A DNA stretch of 64,000 bases from Amycolatopsis tucumanensis (lineage in GTDB: Bacteria; Actinomycetota; Actinomycetes; Mycobacteriales; Pseudonocardiaceae): positions 39,706 through 103,705 of the forward strand of contig NZ_JAKGSD010000017.1 of the NCBI RefSeq assembly GCF_021654135.1, written 5' to 3'. The position numbers and the translations under genes were made by a program. The notes under the pieces were generated by a model. It saw only the letters and a list, made by a program, of their open reading frames with translations. It was not told the DNA's origin and did no database searches. This document shows, piece by piece, positions 47,427-55,763 of the stretch. How positions within the stretch are numbered: the stretch's first letter is position 1; the number at the start of each line of letters is the position of its first letter.

Positions 47427-48440
47427 CTAGAAGAGTCCAATACCGAATCGCGGGGCCGGTAAGACGGCGGTCGTCTCAATCACGCAGGAGGATGACGTGC
47501 GCTCCCCGGGCGCGTCCCGGTGGGCCCAGGCCGCCTCGACCTGGTCGAGCGGGAACGGGTGCGGGCGCACGGCCATGCCGCCCGCCGCGATCGCGGCGAC
47601 GAGCTCGGTGAACTCCGCCTGCATGACCTGCGTGTCCACGGCGCCGAAGCCGCTGCCCAGGATCCGGAAAGCGTTGGAGCGCAGGAGGTGCCCGGACAGA
47701 GTGATCCCGTCACCGCCCATGCCACCGATCTGCACCCAGTCGAGCAGGCGGGTGTGCTGGGTCCGCGCTCCGAGGACGGCACGCATGGCGAGTTCGGTGG
47801 GCTGCCCCCACACGTAATCCAGGACCACGTCGACCTCGGCGGCGGCCTCGGCGAGCGCGGCCGCGGTGGCGTCCTCGTCGGGGCGGAGCTGCACGACGGC
47901 GTCCGCGCCCTGGTCGACGAGTTCGTCGAGGCGGGCGCGGTTGCGTCCGGCGGCGATCACCCGCCCCGCGCCGAGGTGCTTGGCGACCTTGACGGCCGTC
48001 GAGCCCGCGTTGCCGGTCGCGCCGTGCACCAGGACCGACTGCCCGGCCTGGAACGGCACGCGGGTGCGCAGCGCAGTCCATGAGGACAGCGCCGGGTTCA
48101 TGGTGGCGGCCACGAGTGCGGGATCGGCTCCGTCCGGAACCGGGATGACGGCGGCCGGATCCACGACGATGCGCTCGGCCAGTGTGCCTGCGCCCATGAG
48201 CATGACGTAGCCGAGGCTGCCGTCCGCCCGGCGGATGACGGCGTCCGCACCCGCCAGGGCGGGCAGCGCCTGGGGACTCGTGTAGTGCTTGCCGGCGGCG
48301 ATGCCGCGCGTGGCGGGGTGCACGCCGACGGCGAGGACGTCCACCACCTCCTGGTCGGGACCAGCCTCAGGAGCCGGGACGGAGCGGAAGTGCGGCGGCT
48401 CGTCGAAGGACTCCACCAGCGCGGCGTTGATCGTGGACAT
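47427..48440 (-). CDS. Zinc-type alcohol dehydrogenase / quinone-oxidoreductase-like protein with C-terminal frameshift
   Basis: A medium-chain reductase: catalytic domain with PATRGIAAGKHYTSPQALP and ALAGADAVI (no zinc cysteines, so quinone-reductase type) and the NADPH loop VHGATGNAGSTAVKVAKHLG. The frame yields 337 residues but the last 25 or so (from TSSSCVIETT) do not belong to the family. The next frame gives HVILLRD and a stop at 47478-47476, exactly the family's usual end, so one base appears to be lost near 47497-47503. Enzyme activity may survive because the domains are complete. The ATG at 48440 has GGGGAGA upstream. TetR-controlled. Confidence 0.85.
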   Translation of the reverse strand: MSTINAALVESFDEPPHFRSVPAPEAGPDQEVVDVLAVGVHPATRGIAAGKHYTSPQALPALAGADAVIRRADGSLGYVMLMGAGTLAERIVVDPAAVIPVPDGADPALVAATMNPALSSWTALRTRVPFQAGQSVLVHGATGNAGSTAVKVAKHLGAGRVIAAGRNRARLDELVDQGADAVVQLRPDEDATAAALAEAAAEVDVVLDYVWGQPTELAMRAVLGARTQHTRLLDWVQIGGMGGDGITLSGHLLRSNAFRILGSGFGAVDTQVMQAEFTELVAAIAAGGMAVRPHPFPLDQVEAAWAHRDAPGERTSSSCVIETTAVLPAPRFGIGLF

Positions 48441-48456
48441 GCGGGTCTCCCCTCGT

Positions 48457-48525
48457 TTAGAAACGACTTGGTATCTTATGACTCCGAGACTACGTCGAGG
48501 GGTTAAGATACGCAAGCGGATCTAA
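48457..48525. promoter_or_regulatory. Large dyad operator between the ADH operon and the TetR gene
   Basis: Nested inverted repeats share one axis at 48491: TTAGA (48457-48461) with TCTAA (48521-48525), and GTATCTTA (48471-48478) with TAAGATAC (48504-48511); the sequences between the arms also resemble each other (CGACTTGGTATCTTA versus CGCTTGCGTATCTTA). It covers both divergent start regions. Confidence 0.65.
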
Positions 48526-48552
48526 CCGAATGGCTGACGACAGGGGGCAGTG

Positions 48553-49191
48553 ATGAGTGAGCGGCGGACGGAGGGCATTGCCACGCGACGCAGGGGGGCC
48601 ACCCTGGAGAACGCGATCACCGATGCCGCCTGGGAGGTTCTGGTCGAGCAGGGCTACCACGGCTTCACCTACGAGGTCGTCGCGGCGCGCGCGGGCACCA
48701 GCAAGCCGGTGCTCTACCGCCGCTGGCCGCAGCGCGAGGACCTCCTCGTCGCCACGCTCGCCCGGTACTGGCGTCCACTCGACGTCCCTCCCGACACCGG
48801 CAGCCTGCGCCAGGACGCCCTCACCCTCCTGCGCACGATCAACGCCGAGCGGTCCCGCGCGGTGGTGCTCCTGCGCATCCAGCTGGCGGACTACTTCCGC
48901 GAGACCGGAACCACCTTCGACGACCTGCGCGGCCGCCTCCGCCCCGCGGACCAGACGCCGCCCTTCGCGGCGCTCGTCGAGCGCGCCGTCGAACGCGGCG
49001 AGCTCGCGGACGAGCCGCGGTCCGCGCGCCTGGTGAACCTGCCCTTCGACCTGCTGCGCCACGACATGCTGATGCGCATGGGCGCGGTCCCGGACGAGGC
49101 GATCGTCGAGATCGTGGACACCGTGTGGCTTCCCCTGCTCGGCGTGTCACCCCACGGCGCGCAATCCACCAGGAACGCTAAGCAGGCGTAG
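48553..49191 (+). CDS. TetR-family regulator
   Basis: A 212-residue TetR protein: N-terminal helix-turn-helix (about 18-62; TYEVVAARAGTSKPVLYRRWP) and an all-helical ligand domain ending in LRHDMLMRMGAVPDEAIVEIVDTVW. It diverges from the ADH-like/MHS/MaoC operon and a large symmetric operator lies between. It may sense the transported carboxylic acid or its CoA ester. ATG 48553; an in-frame GTG just precedes it. Its end overlaps the convergent LysR gene by 14 bp. Confidence 0.92.
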   Translation: MSERRTEGIATRRRGATLENAITDAAWEVLVEQGYHGFTYEVVAARAGTSKPVLYRRWPQREDLLVATLARYWRPLDVPPDTGSLRQDALTLLRTINAERSRAVVLLRIQLADYFRETGTTFDDLRGRLRPADQTPPFAALVERAVERGELADEPRSARLVNLPFDLLRHDMLMRMGAVPDEAIVEIVDTVWLPLLGVSPHGAQSTRNAKQA

Positions 49192-50071
49192 GCAAGGCCT
49201 GCTCCGCGATCGCCAGCACCGTCCGCAACGCCGCCGACGGGTTGTCCGGCCGCCAGGCGAGCGCGGCCTGCAACCGAACCGGCTCACCCGCCAGCGGCCG
49301 GTACGCCAGCCCCGTCTGCTGGATGTGCTGGCACGACGACACCGTCAGCGTCACCCCGACCCCGGCCGCCACCAGCGCGAGGATCGTGTACGAGTCCGGC
49401 GCCTCCTGCACCACCCGCGGGTTGAACCCGGCCGACACGCACACCCGCACCGTCGCGTCCCGCACGCTGGACCCGGCGTTGGCCGGGAAGCTCACGAACG
49501 CCTCCTCCGCCAGCGCCTCCACCGGCACCTCGTCCAGTCGCGCCAGGGGATGGTCCGACGGCAGCGCGCAGATCATCTCCTCCTCGTCGATCACCCGTGC
49601 CTCGACGCCGGGCTGGGTGATCGGCAGCCGGACGAACCCCAGGTCCAGCGAGCCGTCCGCGACGCGCGCCAGCGCCACGTTCGCGTACGTCTGGCCGCGC
49701 ATCACCAGCTCCAGCCCGGGGTGCGCGGCCCGCACGGCGCGGGTCAGCAGCGGCAGGCTCTCGTGGCTGGACGCGCCCGCGAACCCCACCGTCACGCGCC
49801 CGTACTCGCCCCGGCCGGCCGCGCGCGCCGCCTTCGTGGCGATGTCCAGGTCCTCCATCACACGCCGGACCGGGGCGAGGAACGACTCCCCCGCGCTGGT
49901 CAGCCGCACCGAGCGGGTGTTGCGCTCGAACAGCTGGACCCCCAGCTCCTTCTCCAGCTGCCGGATCTGCTGCGACAGCGGCGGCTGCGCCATCTGCAGC
50001 CGCTTGGCGGCGCGCCCGAAGTGCAGCTCCTCGGCCACGGCCAGGAAGGACGTGAGGTAACGCAGCTCCAT
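49178..50071 (-). CDS. LysR-family regulator of the CoA-transferase/beta-oxidation operon
   Basis: A 297-residue LysR protein: helix-turn-helix in residues 1-60 (LTSFLAVAEELHFGRAAKRL, QPPLSQQIRQLEKELGVQLF) and a periplasmic-binding-protein-like effector domain (about 90-290). It is transcribed away from the CoA-transferase genes, and between them lies an AT-richer stretch with ATT-N7-AAT (50110-50122 region) fitting the T-N11-A rule. It probably activates that operon on sensing an organic acid. ATG at 50071. Its 3' end overlaps the TetR gene. Confidence 0.93.
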   Translation of the reverse strand: MELRYLTSFLAVAEELHFGRAAKRLQMAQPPLSQQIRQLEKELGVQLFERNTRSVRLTSAGESFLAPVRRVMEDLDIATKAARAAGRGEYGRVTVGFAGASSHESLPLLTRAVRAAHPGLELVMRGQTYANVALARVADGSLDLGFVRLPITQPGVEARVIDEEEMICALPSDHPLARLDEVPVEALAEEAFVSFPANAGSSVRDATVRVCVSAGFNPRVVQEAPDSYTILALVAAGVGVTLTVSSCQHIQQTGLAYRPLAGEPVRLQAALAWRPDNPSAALRTVLAIAEQALPTPA

Positions 50072-50178
50072 TATTACCAGCTCCGTCTTGATCTGACTCT
50101 GATTCGGTATTGGACACTAATCAATCTCGGTGGCACGGTGAAGACCGCCCCATCCACGAGCAGCACAGGAGCGCGACG

Positions 50179-51108
50179 ATGCCCCGCCCGGGTCCGGACA
50201 AGACGATGAGCCTGCGCGACGCGGTCGCGGCTTTCGTGCACGACGGGGACACCGTCGCGCTGGAGGGGTTCACGCACCTCATCCCCACCGCGGCCGGGCA
50301 CGAGATCATCCGCCAGGGCCGCCGCGACCTCACCGTCGTCCGGATGACCGCGGACATCGTCGTCGACCAGATGCTCGCCGGCGGGTGCGTGCGCAAGCTG
50401 GTGTCCTCGTTCGTCGGCAACTCCTCCGCCGGGTCGCTGGGCGAGCTGCGCCGCCGGATCGAGCACGCCGACCCCGAGCCGCTGGAGTTCGAGGAGTACA
50501 GCCACTACGGCCTGATCTGCCGCTACCTCGCCGGGGCGCAGCGCCTGCCGTTCTACCCGCTGCGCTCCTACGCCGGCTCCGACCTGCCTGGCGTCAACCC
50601 GAACATCCGCAAGGTCGCCTCCCCCTACGGCGACGAGCAGATCTACGTCGTCCCGCCGGTCAACCCGGACGTCACGATCATCCACGCCCAGCGCGCCGAC
50701 CGGGCGGGCAACACCCAGATCTGGGGCCTGACCGGCATCCAGGCCGAGGCGGTGTTCGCCGCGGACAAGGCGATCGTCGTGGTCGAGGAGATCGTGGCCG
50801 ACGAGGTGGTCCGCTCCGACCCGAACCGCACGGTGGTGCCCGCGCACGCCGTGGACGCGGTGGTCGAGGTCCCGCGCGGGGCCCACCCGTCGTTCGCGCA
50901 GGGCTACTACGACCGCGACAACGCCTTCTACCGCGCGTGGTCGGGCATCAGCAGGGACAAGGAGAAGCTGGCCGCGTGGATGGCGGAGTGGGTGCACGGC
51001 ACGGCCGACCACGCCGAGTACGTCGCCAAGCTGGGCGAGGAGTTCTGGGCCGGCCTCGCGGTCGGCGAAGCGCTGAGCGAACCGGTGAACTACGGACGGA
51101 GGCTCTGA
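50179..51108 (+). CDS. CoA transferase subunit A (glutaconate/3-oxoacid type)
   Basis: A 309-residue alpha subunit. Features are LRDAVAAFVHDGDTVALEGFTHLIPTAAGHEIIRQG (CoA-binding region, shown in part as DGDTVALEGFTH), FEEYSHYGLICRYLAGAQRLPFYPLRSYAGSDLPG and VEEIVADEVVRSDPNRTVVPAHAVDAVVEVPRGAHPS. It works with the next gene's product to move CoA from a donor (succinyl- or acetyl-CoA) to a carboxylic acid. AGGAG precedes the ATG 50179. Known homologues serve in degradation of 3-oxoadipate, glutaconate or steroid-ring fragments; which applies here is open. Confidence 0.9.
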   Translation: MPRPGPDKTMSLRDAVAAFVHDGDTVALEGFTHLIPTAAGHEIIRQGRRDLTVVRMTADIVVDQMLAGGCVRKLVSSFVGNSSAGSLGELRRRIEHADPEPLEFEEYSHYGLICRYLAGAQRLPFYPLRSYAGSDLPGVNPNIRKVASPYGDEQIYVVPPVNPDVTIIHAQRADRAGNTQIWGLTGIQAEAVFAADKAIVVVEEIVADEVVRSDPNRTVVPAHAVDAVVEVPRGAHPSFAQGYYDRDNAFYRAWSGISRDKEKLAAWMAEWVHGTADHAEYVAKLGEEFWAGLAVGEALSEPVNYGRRL

Positions 51109-51109
51109 C

Positions 51110-51865
51110 ATGACCACCTCGAGTGAAATCCTGTCCGTCGTCGCCTCCCGCGAGCTGGCGGGCAAGCGCACGGTGTTCGCCGGCATCGGCCTGCCCACGC
51201 TGGCCGCGTCGCTGGCCCACCTGACGGTCGCGCCGGACCTGGAGATCGTCTACGAGTCGGGCGTGTGCGGGGCGCACCCGTCGCACCTGCCGGAGACCAT
51301 CGCCGACGCCGTGCTGATCACCGGTGCCGAGGCGGTGCTGTCGATGCCCGCGTTGTTCGGCTACGTGCTGCAGGGCGGGCACATCGACGTCGGGTTCCTC
51401 GGCGCCGCGCAGATCGACCGCTGGGGCAACCTGAACTCCTCGGTGATCGGCGACTGGCACTCCCCGAAGGTGCGGCTGCCCGGTTCCGGCGGCGCGATGG
51501 AGGTCATGGCGAACTCGCGCGAGGTGTTCGTGGTGATGCGCCGCCACGACCCCCGGTCCTTTGTGGACGAGCTGGACTTCTGCACCTCGCCCGGCCCCGA
51601 CCGCGCCCTCGCCGACGGTGTGCGGCCGGCCGGGCTCGGCGTCACCAGGGTGATCACCGAACTCGGCATCCTCGCGCGCAGCGGCCCGGGAGAGGAGCTG
51701 AAGCTGGTCGCGCTGCACCCTGGCGTCACCGTGGACCAGGCGCGCGAGTGCACCGGCTGGCCGCTGGAGGTGGGCGGCGATCTGACGGTGATCGAACCGC
51801 CGAGCGAGGCCGAACTACGGTTGCTGCGCGAAGATGTCGACCCGGAGCGGGTGTATCTGCGATGA
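51110..51865 (+). CDS. CoA transferase subunit B
   Basis: A 251-residue beta subunit. The catalytic glutamate is likely in the IVYESGVCGAHPS stretch (about residues 45-57), and the oxyanion-like ALFGYVLQGGHIDVGFLGAAQID (seen as LQGGHIDVGFLGAAQ) and GSGGAMEVMANSREVFVV are typical. It follows subunit A after 1 bp. Together they form the active-site-containing complex. The operon continues with 3-hydroxyacyl-CoA and acyl-CoA dehydrogenases, so the acid activated here is then oxidised. Confidence 0.9.
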   Translation: MTTSSEILSVVASRELAGKRTVFAGIGLPTLAASLAHLTVAPDLEIVYESGVCGAHPSHLPETIADAVLITGAEAVLSMPALFGYVLQGGHIDVGFLGAAQIDRWGNLNSSVIGDWHSPKVRLPGSGGAMEVMANSREVFVVMRRHDPRSFVDELDFCTSPGPDRALADGVRPAGLGVTRVITELGILARSGPGEELKLVALHPGVTVDQARECTGWPLEVGGDLTVIEPPSEAELRLLREDVDPERVYLR

Positions 51866-51876
51866 AGGAGAGGACC

Positions 51877-53364
51877 GTGCGCATCAGGATCGTCGGGACC
51901 GGGGTGATGGGCCGCGGGATCGCCCAGTGGGCCGCGACCGCCGGGCACACCGTGGAGCTGGCCGACGCCCGGCCGGAGTCGGTCGGCGAGGCCGTGGAGT
52001 TCGTCCGCGGCATGCTCGACCGGGCCGTGGCGAAGGGCCGCAGCACCGCCGAGGAGGCCGCCGCGATCGGCGCGCGCCTGGTGCCGCTGGACTCCCCCGC
52101 CCAGCCGGGCGAGGCGGACCTGGTGATCGAGGCGATCCGCGAGGACCTGGACACCAAGGCCGCGTTGTTCACCGAACTGGAGAAGGCGCTGCCCGCCACC
52201 ACGGTGTTCGCGACGAACACCTCATCGCTGCCGGTCACGCAGATCGCGGCGCGGCTGTCCGATCCGTCCCGCCTGGTCGGGCTGCACTTCTTCAACCCGG
52301 CGCCGCTGATGAAGATCGTCGAGGTGATCCCCGGCGCCCGGACCCGGCCTGAGGTGGTGGACACGGTGTCCGCCCTGGTCCGGGACACCGGGCACAGCGC
52401 GGTCGTCGTGTCGGACACGCCGGGCTTCCTGATCAACCACGCCGGCCGCGGGCTGGTCACCGAGGCGCTCGCGCTGCTGGAGCGCCAGGCCGCGGAGCCG
52501 GCCGAGCTGGACCGCATCGCGCGTGACGTGCTGGGCCTGAAGATGGGCCCGTTCGAGCTGATGGACCTCACCGGGCTGGACGTCACCGCGACGGTCATCG
52601 AGTCGATCTGGGCCGGGTTCCGCTACTCCGACCGTCTGCGCGCGTCCTTCCTGACGCCGAACCGGGTCGCCGCCGGCCTGCACGGCCGCAAGACGAAGCA
52701 GGGCTGGTTCGACTACACCGAGGGCGCCGAAAAGCCCGTCGAGAAGCCCATCACCGGGGACGCGGATCGTCCGGTGTGGACGGACGACGACGAGCTGCGC
52801 GCCGCGCTGAGCGAGGCCGGGGCGAAGGTCGCCGACACGCTCGCCGAGGACGCGGTCGCGCTCGTCACCACGTGGGGCACCACGGTCGCCACCGCGATCG
52901 CCGCGCAGGGGCTGCCGCCGGAGCGGACGTTCGGCGTCGACCCGCTGTCGATCCGGACCGCGCGCCGGGTGCTGGCGATCACCCCGGCCGCCGACCCGGC
53001 CGCGGCCCGGGACGCGCGAGCCGTGCTGGCCCGCGGGGACAAAGCCGTGTCGGTGGTGCGGGACGTCGAAGGCGGTGTGGCGCAACGGCTGGTGTCGTCG
53101 ATCGTCTCGGTGGCCGCCTCGATCGCCGAGCAGGGCATCGCCGCGCCCGCCGACATCGACCTCGGCGTGCGGCTCGGGCTCGGCTACCCGCGCGGGCCGC
53201 TGGCCTGGGGCGACGAGGTCGGTCCGGCCCGGCTGCTCACGCTGCAGCGCGCGCTGCACGAAGCCACCGGCGACCCGCGCTACCGCCCGACGCGGTGGCT
53301 GGCCGAACGCGCGCAGCTCGGCCTGCCGCTGACCGCCGCGGGCACCGCGCCCGAAGACGTCTGA
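51877..53364 (+). CDS. 3-Hydroxyacyl-CoA dehydrogenase (PaaH-like, with duplicated C-terminal domain)
   Basis: A 495-residue dehydrogenase. The N-terminal NAD domain has VGTGVMGRGIAQ (5-16) and TNTSSLPVTQIA; the catalytic His-Glu pair lies in GLHFFNPAPLMKIVEVIPG. A 3HCDH C-terminal domain occurs twice (about 185-290 and about 370-480), as in PaaH. It oxidises a 3-hydroxyacyl-CoA. GTG 51877 is chosen because AAGGAG lies 8 bases before it; an ATG at 51862, overlapping the preceding gene, is possible too. Co-transcribed with the CoA transferase and acyl-CoA dehydrogenase genes. Confidence 0.9.
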   Translation: MRIRIVGTGVMGRGIAQWAATAGHTVELADARPESVGEAVEFVRGMLDRAVAKGRSTAEEAAAIGARLVPLDSPAQPGEADLVIEAIREDLDTKAALFTELEKALPATTVFATNTSSLPVTQIAARLSDPSRLVGLHFFNPAPLMKIVEVIPGARTRPEVVDTVSALVRDTGHSAVVVSDTPGFLINHAGRGLVTEALALLERQAAEPAELDRIARDVLGLKMGPFELMDLTGLDVTATVIESIWAGFRYSDRLRASFLTPNRVAAGLHGRKTKQGWFDYTEGAEKPVEKPITGDADRPVWTDDDELRAALSEAGAKVADTLAEDAVALVTTWGTTVATAIAAQGLPPERTFGVDPLSIRTARRVLAITPAADPAAARDARAVLARGDKAVSVVRDVEGGVAQRLVSSIVSVAASIAEQGIAAPADIDLGVRLGLGYPRGPLAWGDEVGPARLLTLQRALHEATGDPRYRPTRWLAERAQLGLPLTAAGTAPEDV

Positions 53365-53378
53365 GGAGGAGAAAGCCA

Positions 53379-54539
53379 ATGCTGGCACGGGATTTCGGTC
53401 TCACCGAGACCCAGCGCGACTTCCGCCGGATGGCGGCGGAGTTCGTGGACGCCGAGATCGCGCCCAACGCCCGGGAGTGGGACCGCGCCGAGCACGTCGA
53501 CCAGTCCGTGGTGCGGCGGCTCGGTGAGCTGGGGTTCCTCGGCCTGACCCTGGACGAGCGGTACGGCGGGGTGGACGCCGACATGCTGTCCTACGTCCTG
53601 GTCACCGAGGAGCTGGGCCGCGGCGACTCCGCGGTGCGCGGGATCGTGTCGGTGTCGCTCGGCCTGGTGTCGAAGACGATCGCCGCGCACGGCACCGACG
53701 AGCAGAAGCAGGAGTGGCTGCCGCGGCTGATCAGCGGTGAGGCGCTGGGCTGCTTCGGCCTCACCGAACCGGGCACCGGCTCCGACGCCGGGTCGCTGAG
53801 CACCCGCGCCAAGCGCGACGGCTCCGACTGGGTGATCAACGGCAGCAAGATGTTCATCACCAACGGCACGTGGGCGAAGGTCGCGCTGACCTTCGCACGC
53901 ACCAGCGACCGCGGCATCACCGCGTTCCTGGTGCCCACCGACTCCCCCGGCTTCACGGCGACGGAGATCAAGGGCAAGCTGGGCCTGCGCGGCCAGGCGA
54001 CCGCCGAGCTGACCTACGACAACGTCCGCGTGCCCGATTCGGCGCGGCTCGGCGAGGTCGACAAGGGCCTCGGCATCGCGCTCGGCACGCTGTCCCGCGG
54101 CCGGATCTCGGTGGCCGCGGGCGCGGTCGGCGTGGCGCAGGCGGCCTTGGACGCGGCCACCCGCTACGCGACCGAGCGGGAGCAGTTCGGCAAGCCGATC
54201 GCGTCGTTCCAGCTGGTCCAGGAGCTGCTCGCGGACGCGGCGGTGGACGTGCAGGCTTCGCGGCTGCTCACCCACCAGGTCGCGCGCATGGCCGACGCCG
54301 GGATGAAGCCGAAGGAGTACGCCACCGACGCTTCGGCGGCGAAGTACCACGCGAGCGAGACCGCGGTGCGCGTGACGAACAACTGCCTGCAGGTGTTCGG
54401 CGGGTACGGGTTCATCGACGAGTACCCGGTCGGCAAGTACGTCCGCGACGCCCGCGTGCTCACCCTCTACGAAGGCACCAGCCAGGTGCAGAAGCTGATC
54501 ATCGGCCGGGACCTGACCGGTGTCAACGCGATGACGTGA
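53379..54539 (+). CDS. Acyl-CoA dehydrogenase
   Basis: A 386-residue FAD enzyme, complete in length. Signature segments: CFGLTEPGTGSDAGSL (flavin site), WVINGSKMFITNG, and QVFGGYGFIDEYPV near the end; the catalytic glutamate is in LYEGTSQVQKLIIGR. The pattern fits short/medium-chain or branched acyl-CoA dehydrogenases. GAGGAG precedes ATG 53379. It is the last plus-strand gene of the operon, and its end overlaps the convergent FMN reductase gene by 17 bp. Electrons would go to ETF encoded elsewhere. Confidence 0.95.
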   Translation: MLARDFGLTETQRDFRRMAAEFVDAEIAPNAREWDRAEHVDQSVVRRLGELGFLGLTLDERYGGVDADMLSYVLVTEELGRGDSAVRGIVSVSLGLVSKTIAAHGTDEQKQEWLPRLISGEALGCFGLTEPGTGSDAGSLSTRAKRDGSDWVINGSKMFITNGTWAKVALTFARTSDRGITAFLVPTDSPGFTATEIKGKLGLRGQATAELTYDNVRVPDSARLGEVDKGLGIALGTLSRGRISVAAGAVGVAQAALDAATRYATEREQFGKPIASFQLVQELLADAAVDVQASRLLTHQVARMADAGMKPKEYATDASAAKYHASETAVRVTNNCLQVFGGYGFIDEYPVGKYVRDARVLTLYEGTSQVQKLIIGRDLTGVNAMT

Positions 54540-55140
54540 TGCCCAGCCGCGCCAGCTGCTGGTCGAAGGGGACGAACTCGTCCTCCGCGGCCACGGCCGG
54601 CGTGGCGGGCCGCCCGCTCACCGCGGCGGCCAGCTCACCGGCGGCGCGCTCGATGCGCGCGGTCAGGTCGCCGTCCGGCCCGTCGGAGGCGCCCCAGTCC
54701 TCCGAGGCGGCGAAGACGGCGGTCGGCATGACGTCGGCGCGCAGGTAGGCGAACAGCGGCCGCAGCGCGAACTCCAGCGCGAGCGAGTGCCGGGCGGTGC
54801 CCGCGGTCGCGGCGATGAGGACCGGCTTGCCCTGCAGCGAGCCGGCCTCGATCACGTCGAAGAACGACTTGAACAGGCCGCTGTAGGAGGCGTTGAAGAT
54901 CGGCGTCACCAAGATCAGCCCGTCGGCGCGGGTGACGGTCTCGACGGCGTCCCCCAGCTTCGGGCTCGGGAAGCCGGTGACCAGGTTGTTCGCGACTTCG
55001 GTGGCGAGGTCGCGCAGCTCGACGACCTCGACGGCGGCGCCGGTCTCGCGTGCGGCGGCCTGCGCCAGGCGGTCACCCAGCAGCCGCGTCGAGGAAGGGC
55101 TGCTCAGGCCGGCCGAAACGACCACGAGTGTGCGGGACAT
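54523..55140 (-). CDS. NAD(P)H-dependent FMN reductase (CE1759 type)
   Basis: A 205-residue flavodoxin-fold protein: SAGLSSPSSTRLLGDRL phosphate loop near the start, VTPIFNASYSGLFKSFFDV and ATAGTARHSLALEFALRPLF later. It belongs to the FMN reductase subgroup named after CE1759, which supplies reduced flavin or reduces quinones. It is on its own, convergent with the acyl-CoA dehydrogenase. It might supply reduced FMN/FAD to the StyA-like enzyme at 12.9 kb, but they are 40 kb apart, so this is only an idea. AGGGTGAGG precedes the ATG. Confidence 0.9.
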   Translation of the reverse strand: MSRTLVVVSAGLSSPSSTRLLGDRLAQAAARETGAAVEVVELRDLATEVANNLVTGFPSPKLGDAVETVTRADGLILVTPIFNASYSGLFKSFFDVIEAGSLQGKPVLIAATAGTARHSLALEFALRPLFAYLRADVMPTAVFAASEDWGASDGPDGDLTARIERAAGELAAAVSGRPATPAVAAEDEFVPFDQQLARLGITSSR

Positions 55141-55476
55141 GGACCTCACCCTGCTCAGGTAGTTGTGCGTTCAACTAGATACGCCAACGGCTGGGCAGGG
55201 TCGGATATTCCGGCGGTCACGGGTGCTCGGCACGCACCGCCGACTCGTGCCTGATCACCCCAGACCTACGAGCGCCTGCGCCGAGGCCGGGGCGAGGCGG
55301 TGGCCAAGCGGAGCGGCGACCCGAAAGCGGCCGGACCGGTCGGTCGCGTGGTCCGGCACTTTCCCATCGGGTCCGACGAACCGAACCGGTTCAGGTGGGA
55401 TCCCCGCATCGAGTGGGACGAGAAGGGCCCGCCCTGACAGTGGGGCGCCACCGGCGTTCCGGCGGCGCCCTCGCCA
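55141..55476. other. 336-bp gap between FMN reductase and DUF2630 genes
   Basis: The divergence region of the FMN reductase promoter (about 55141-55200) is followed by a short possible coding frame (55300-55437), described separately. Nothing else is seen. Confidence 0.5.
55300..55437 (+). CDS. Possible 45-residue small protein
   Basis: A frame from GTG 55300 to TGA 55437 encodes a basic start followed by VGRVVRHFPIGSDEP and RFRWDPRIEWDEKGPP. Its third codon positions are almost all G or C, as in genes of this genome, and Trp, Asp, Glu and His are placed as in a real protein. It could also be a remnant: the coding-like signal begins about 13 codons before the GTG, just after a stop at 55252-55254. 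No ribosome binding site is clear and no family is known. It lies in the opposite direction to its neighbours. Confidence 0.3.
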   Translation: MAKRSGDPKAAGPVGRVVRHFPIGSDEPNRFRWDPRIEWDEKGPP

Positions 55477-55719
55477 TCACTGGCGGTAGGACTCGACCTC
55501 GCTGACCGGGCGGGCCTGCGCCTGGTCCGGGTCCTCCCCGAACTCGCGCGCGGCCCGGCGCTGGCGGAGCAGGTCCCAGCACTGGTCCAGCTGCTCCTCG
55601 ACCCGGCGCATCCGGGTGCGGTCCTCGTCGCTCAGGCCGTCGCCGACCGAACGCGACCGCAGCTCGTGCTCCTCGGCGATCAGCTTGTCGATGTTGGCGA
55701 TGATGTCCTGGTCGGCCAT
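55477..55719 (-). CDS. DUF2630 family small protein
   Basis: An 80-residue helical, charged protein. The opening DQDIIANIDKLIAEEHELRS and the middle EDRTRMRRVEEQLDQCWDLLRQRRAAREFG are typical of DUF2630, a family of actinomycetes with unknown function. It has a coiled-coil look. GGAG precedes the ATG by 7 bases. It has its own promoter region and lies 45 bp after the HpnB-like gene end on the same strand. Confidence 0.88.
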   Translation of the reverse strand: MADQDIIANIDKLIAEEHELRSRSVGDGLSDEDRTRMRRVEEQLDQCWDLLRQRRAAREFGEDPDQAQARPVSEVESYRQ

Positions 55720-55763
55720 GGTGTTCTCCTCGTTCCGGTAACCGCTTCAGACCGTACCCGCGA

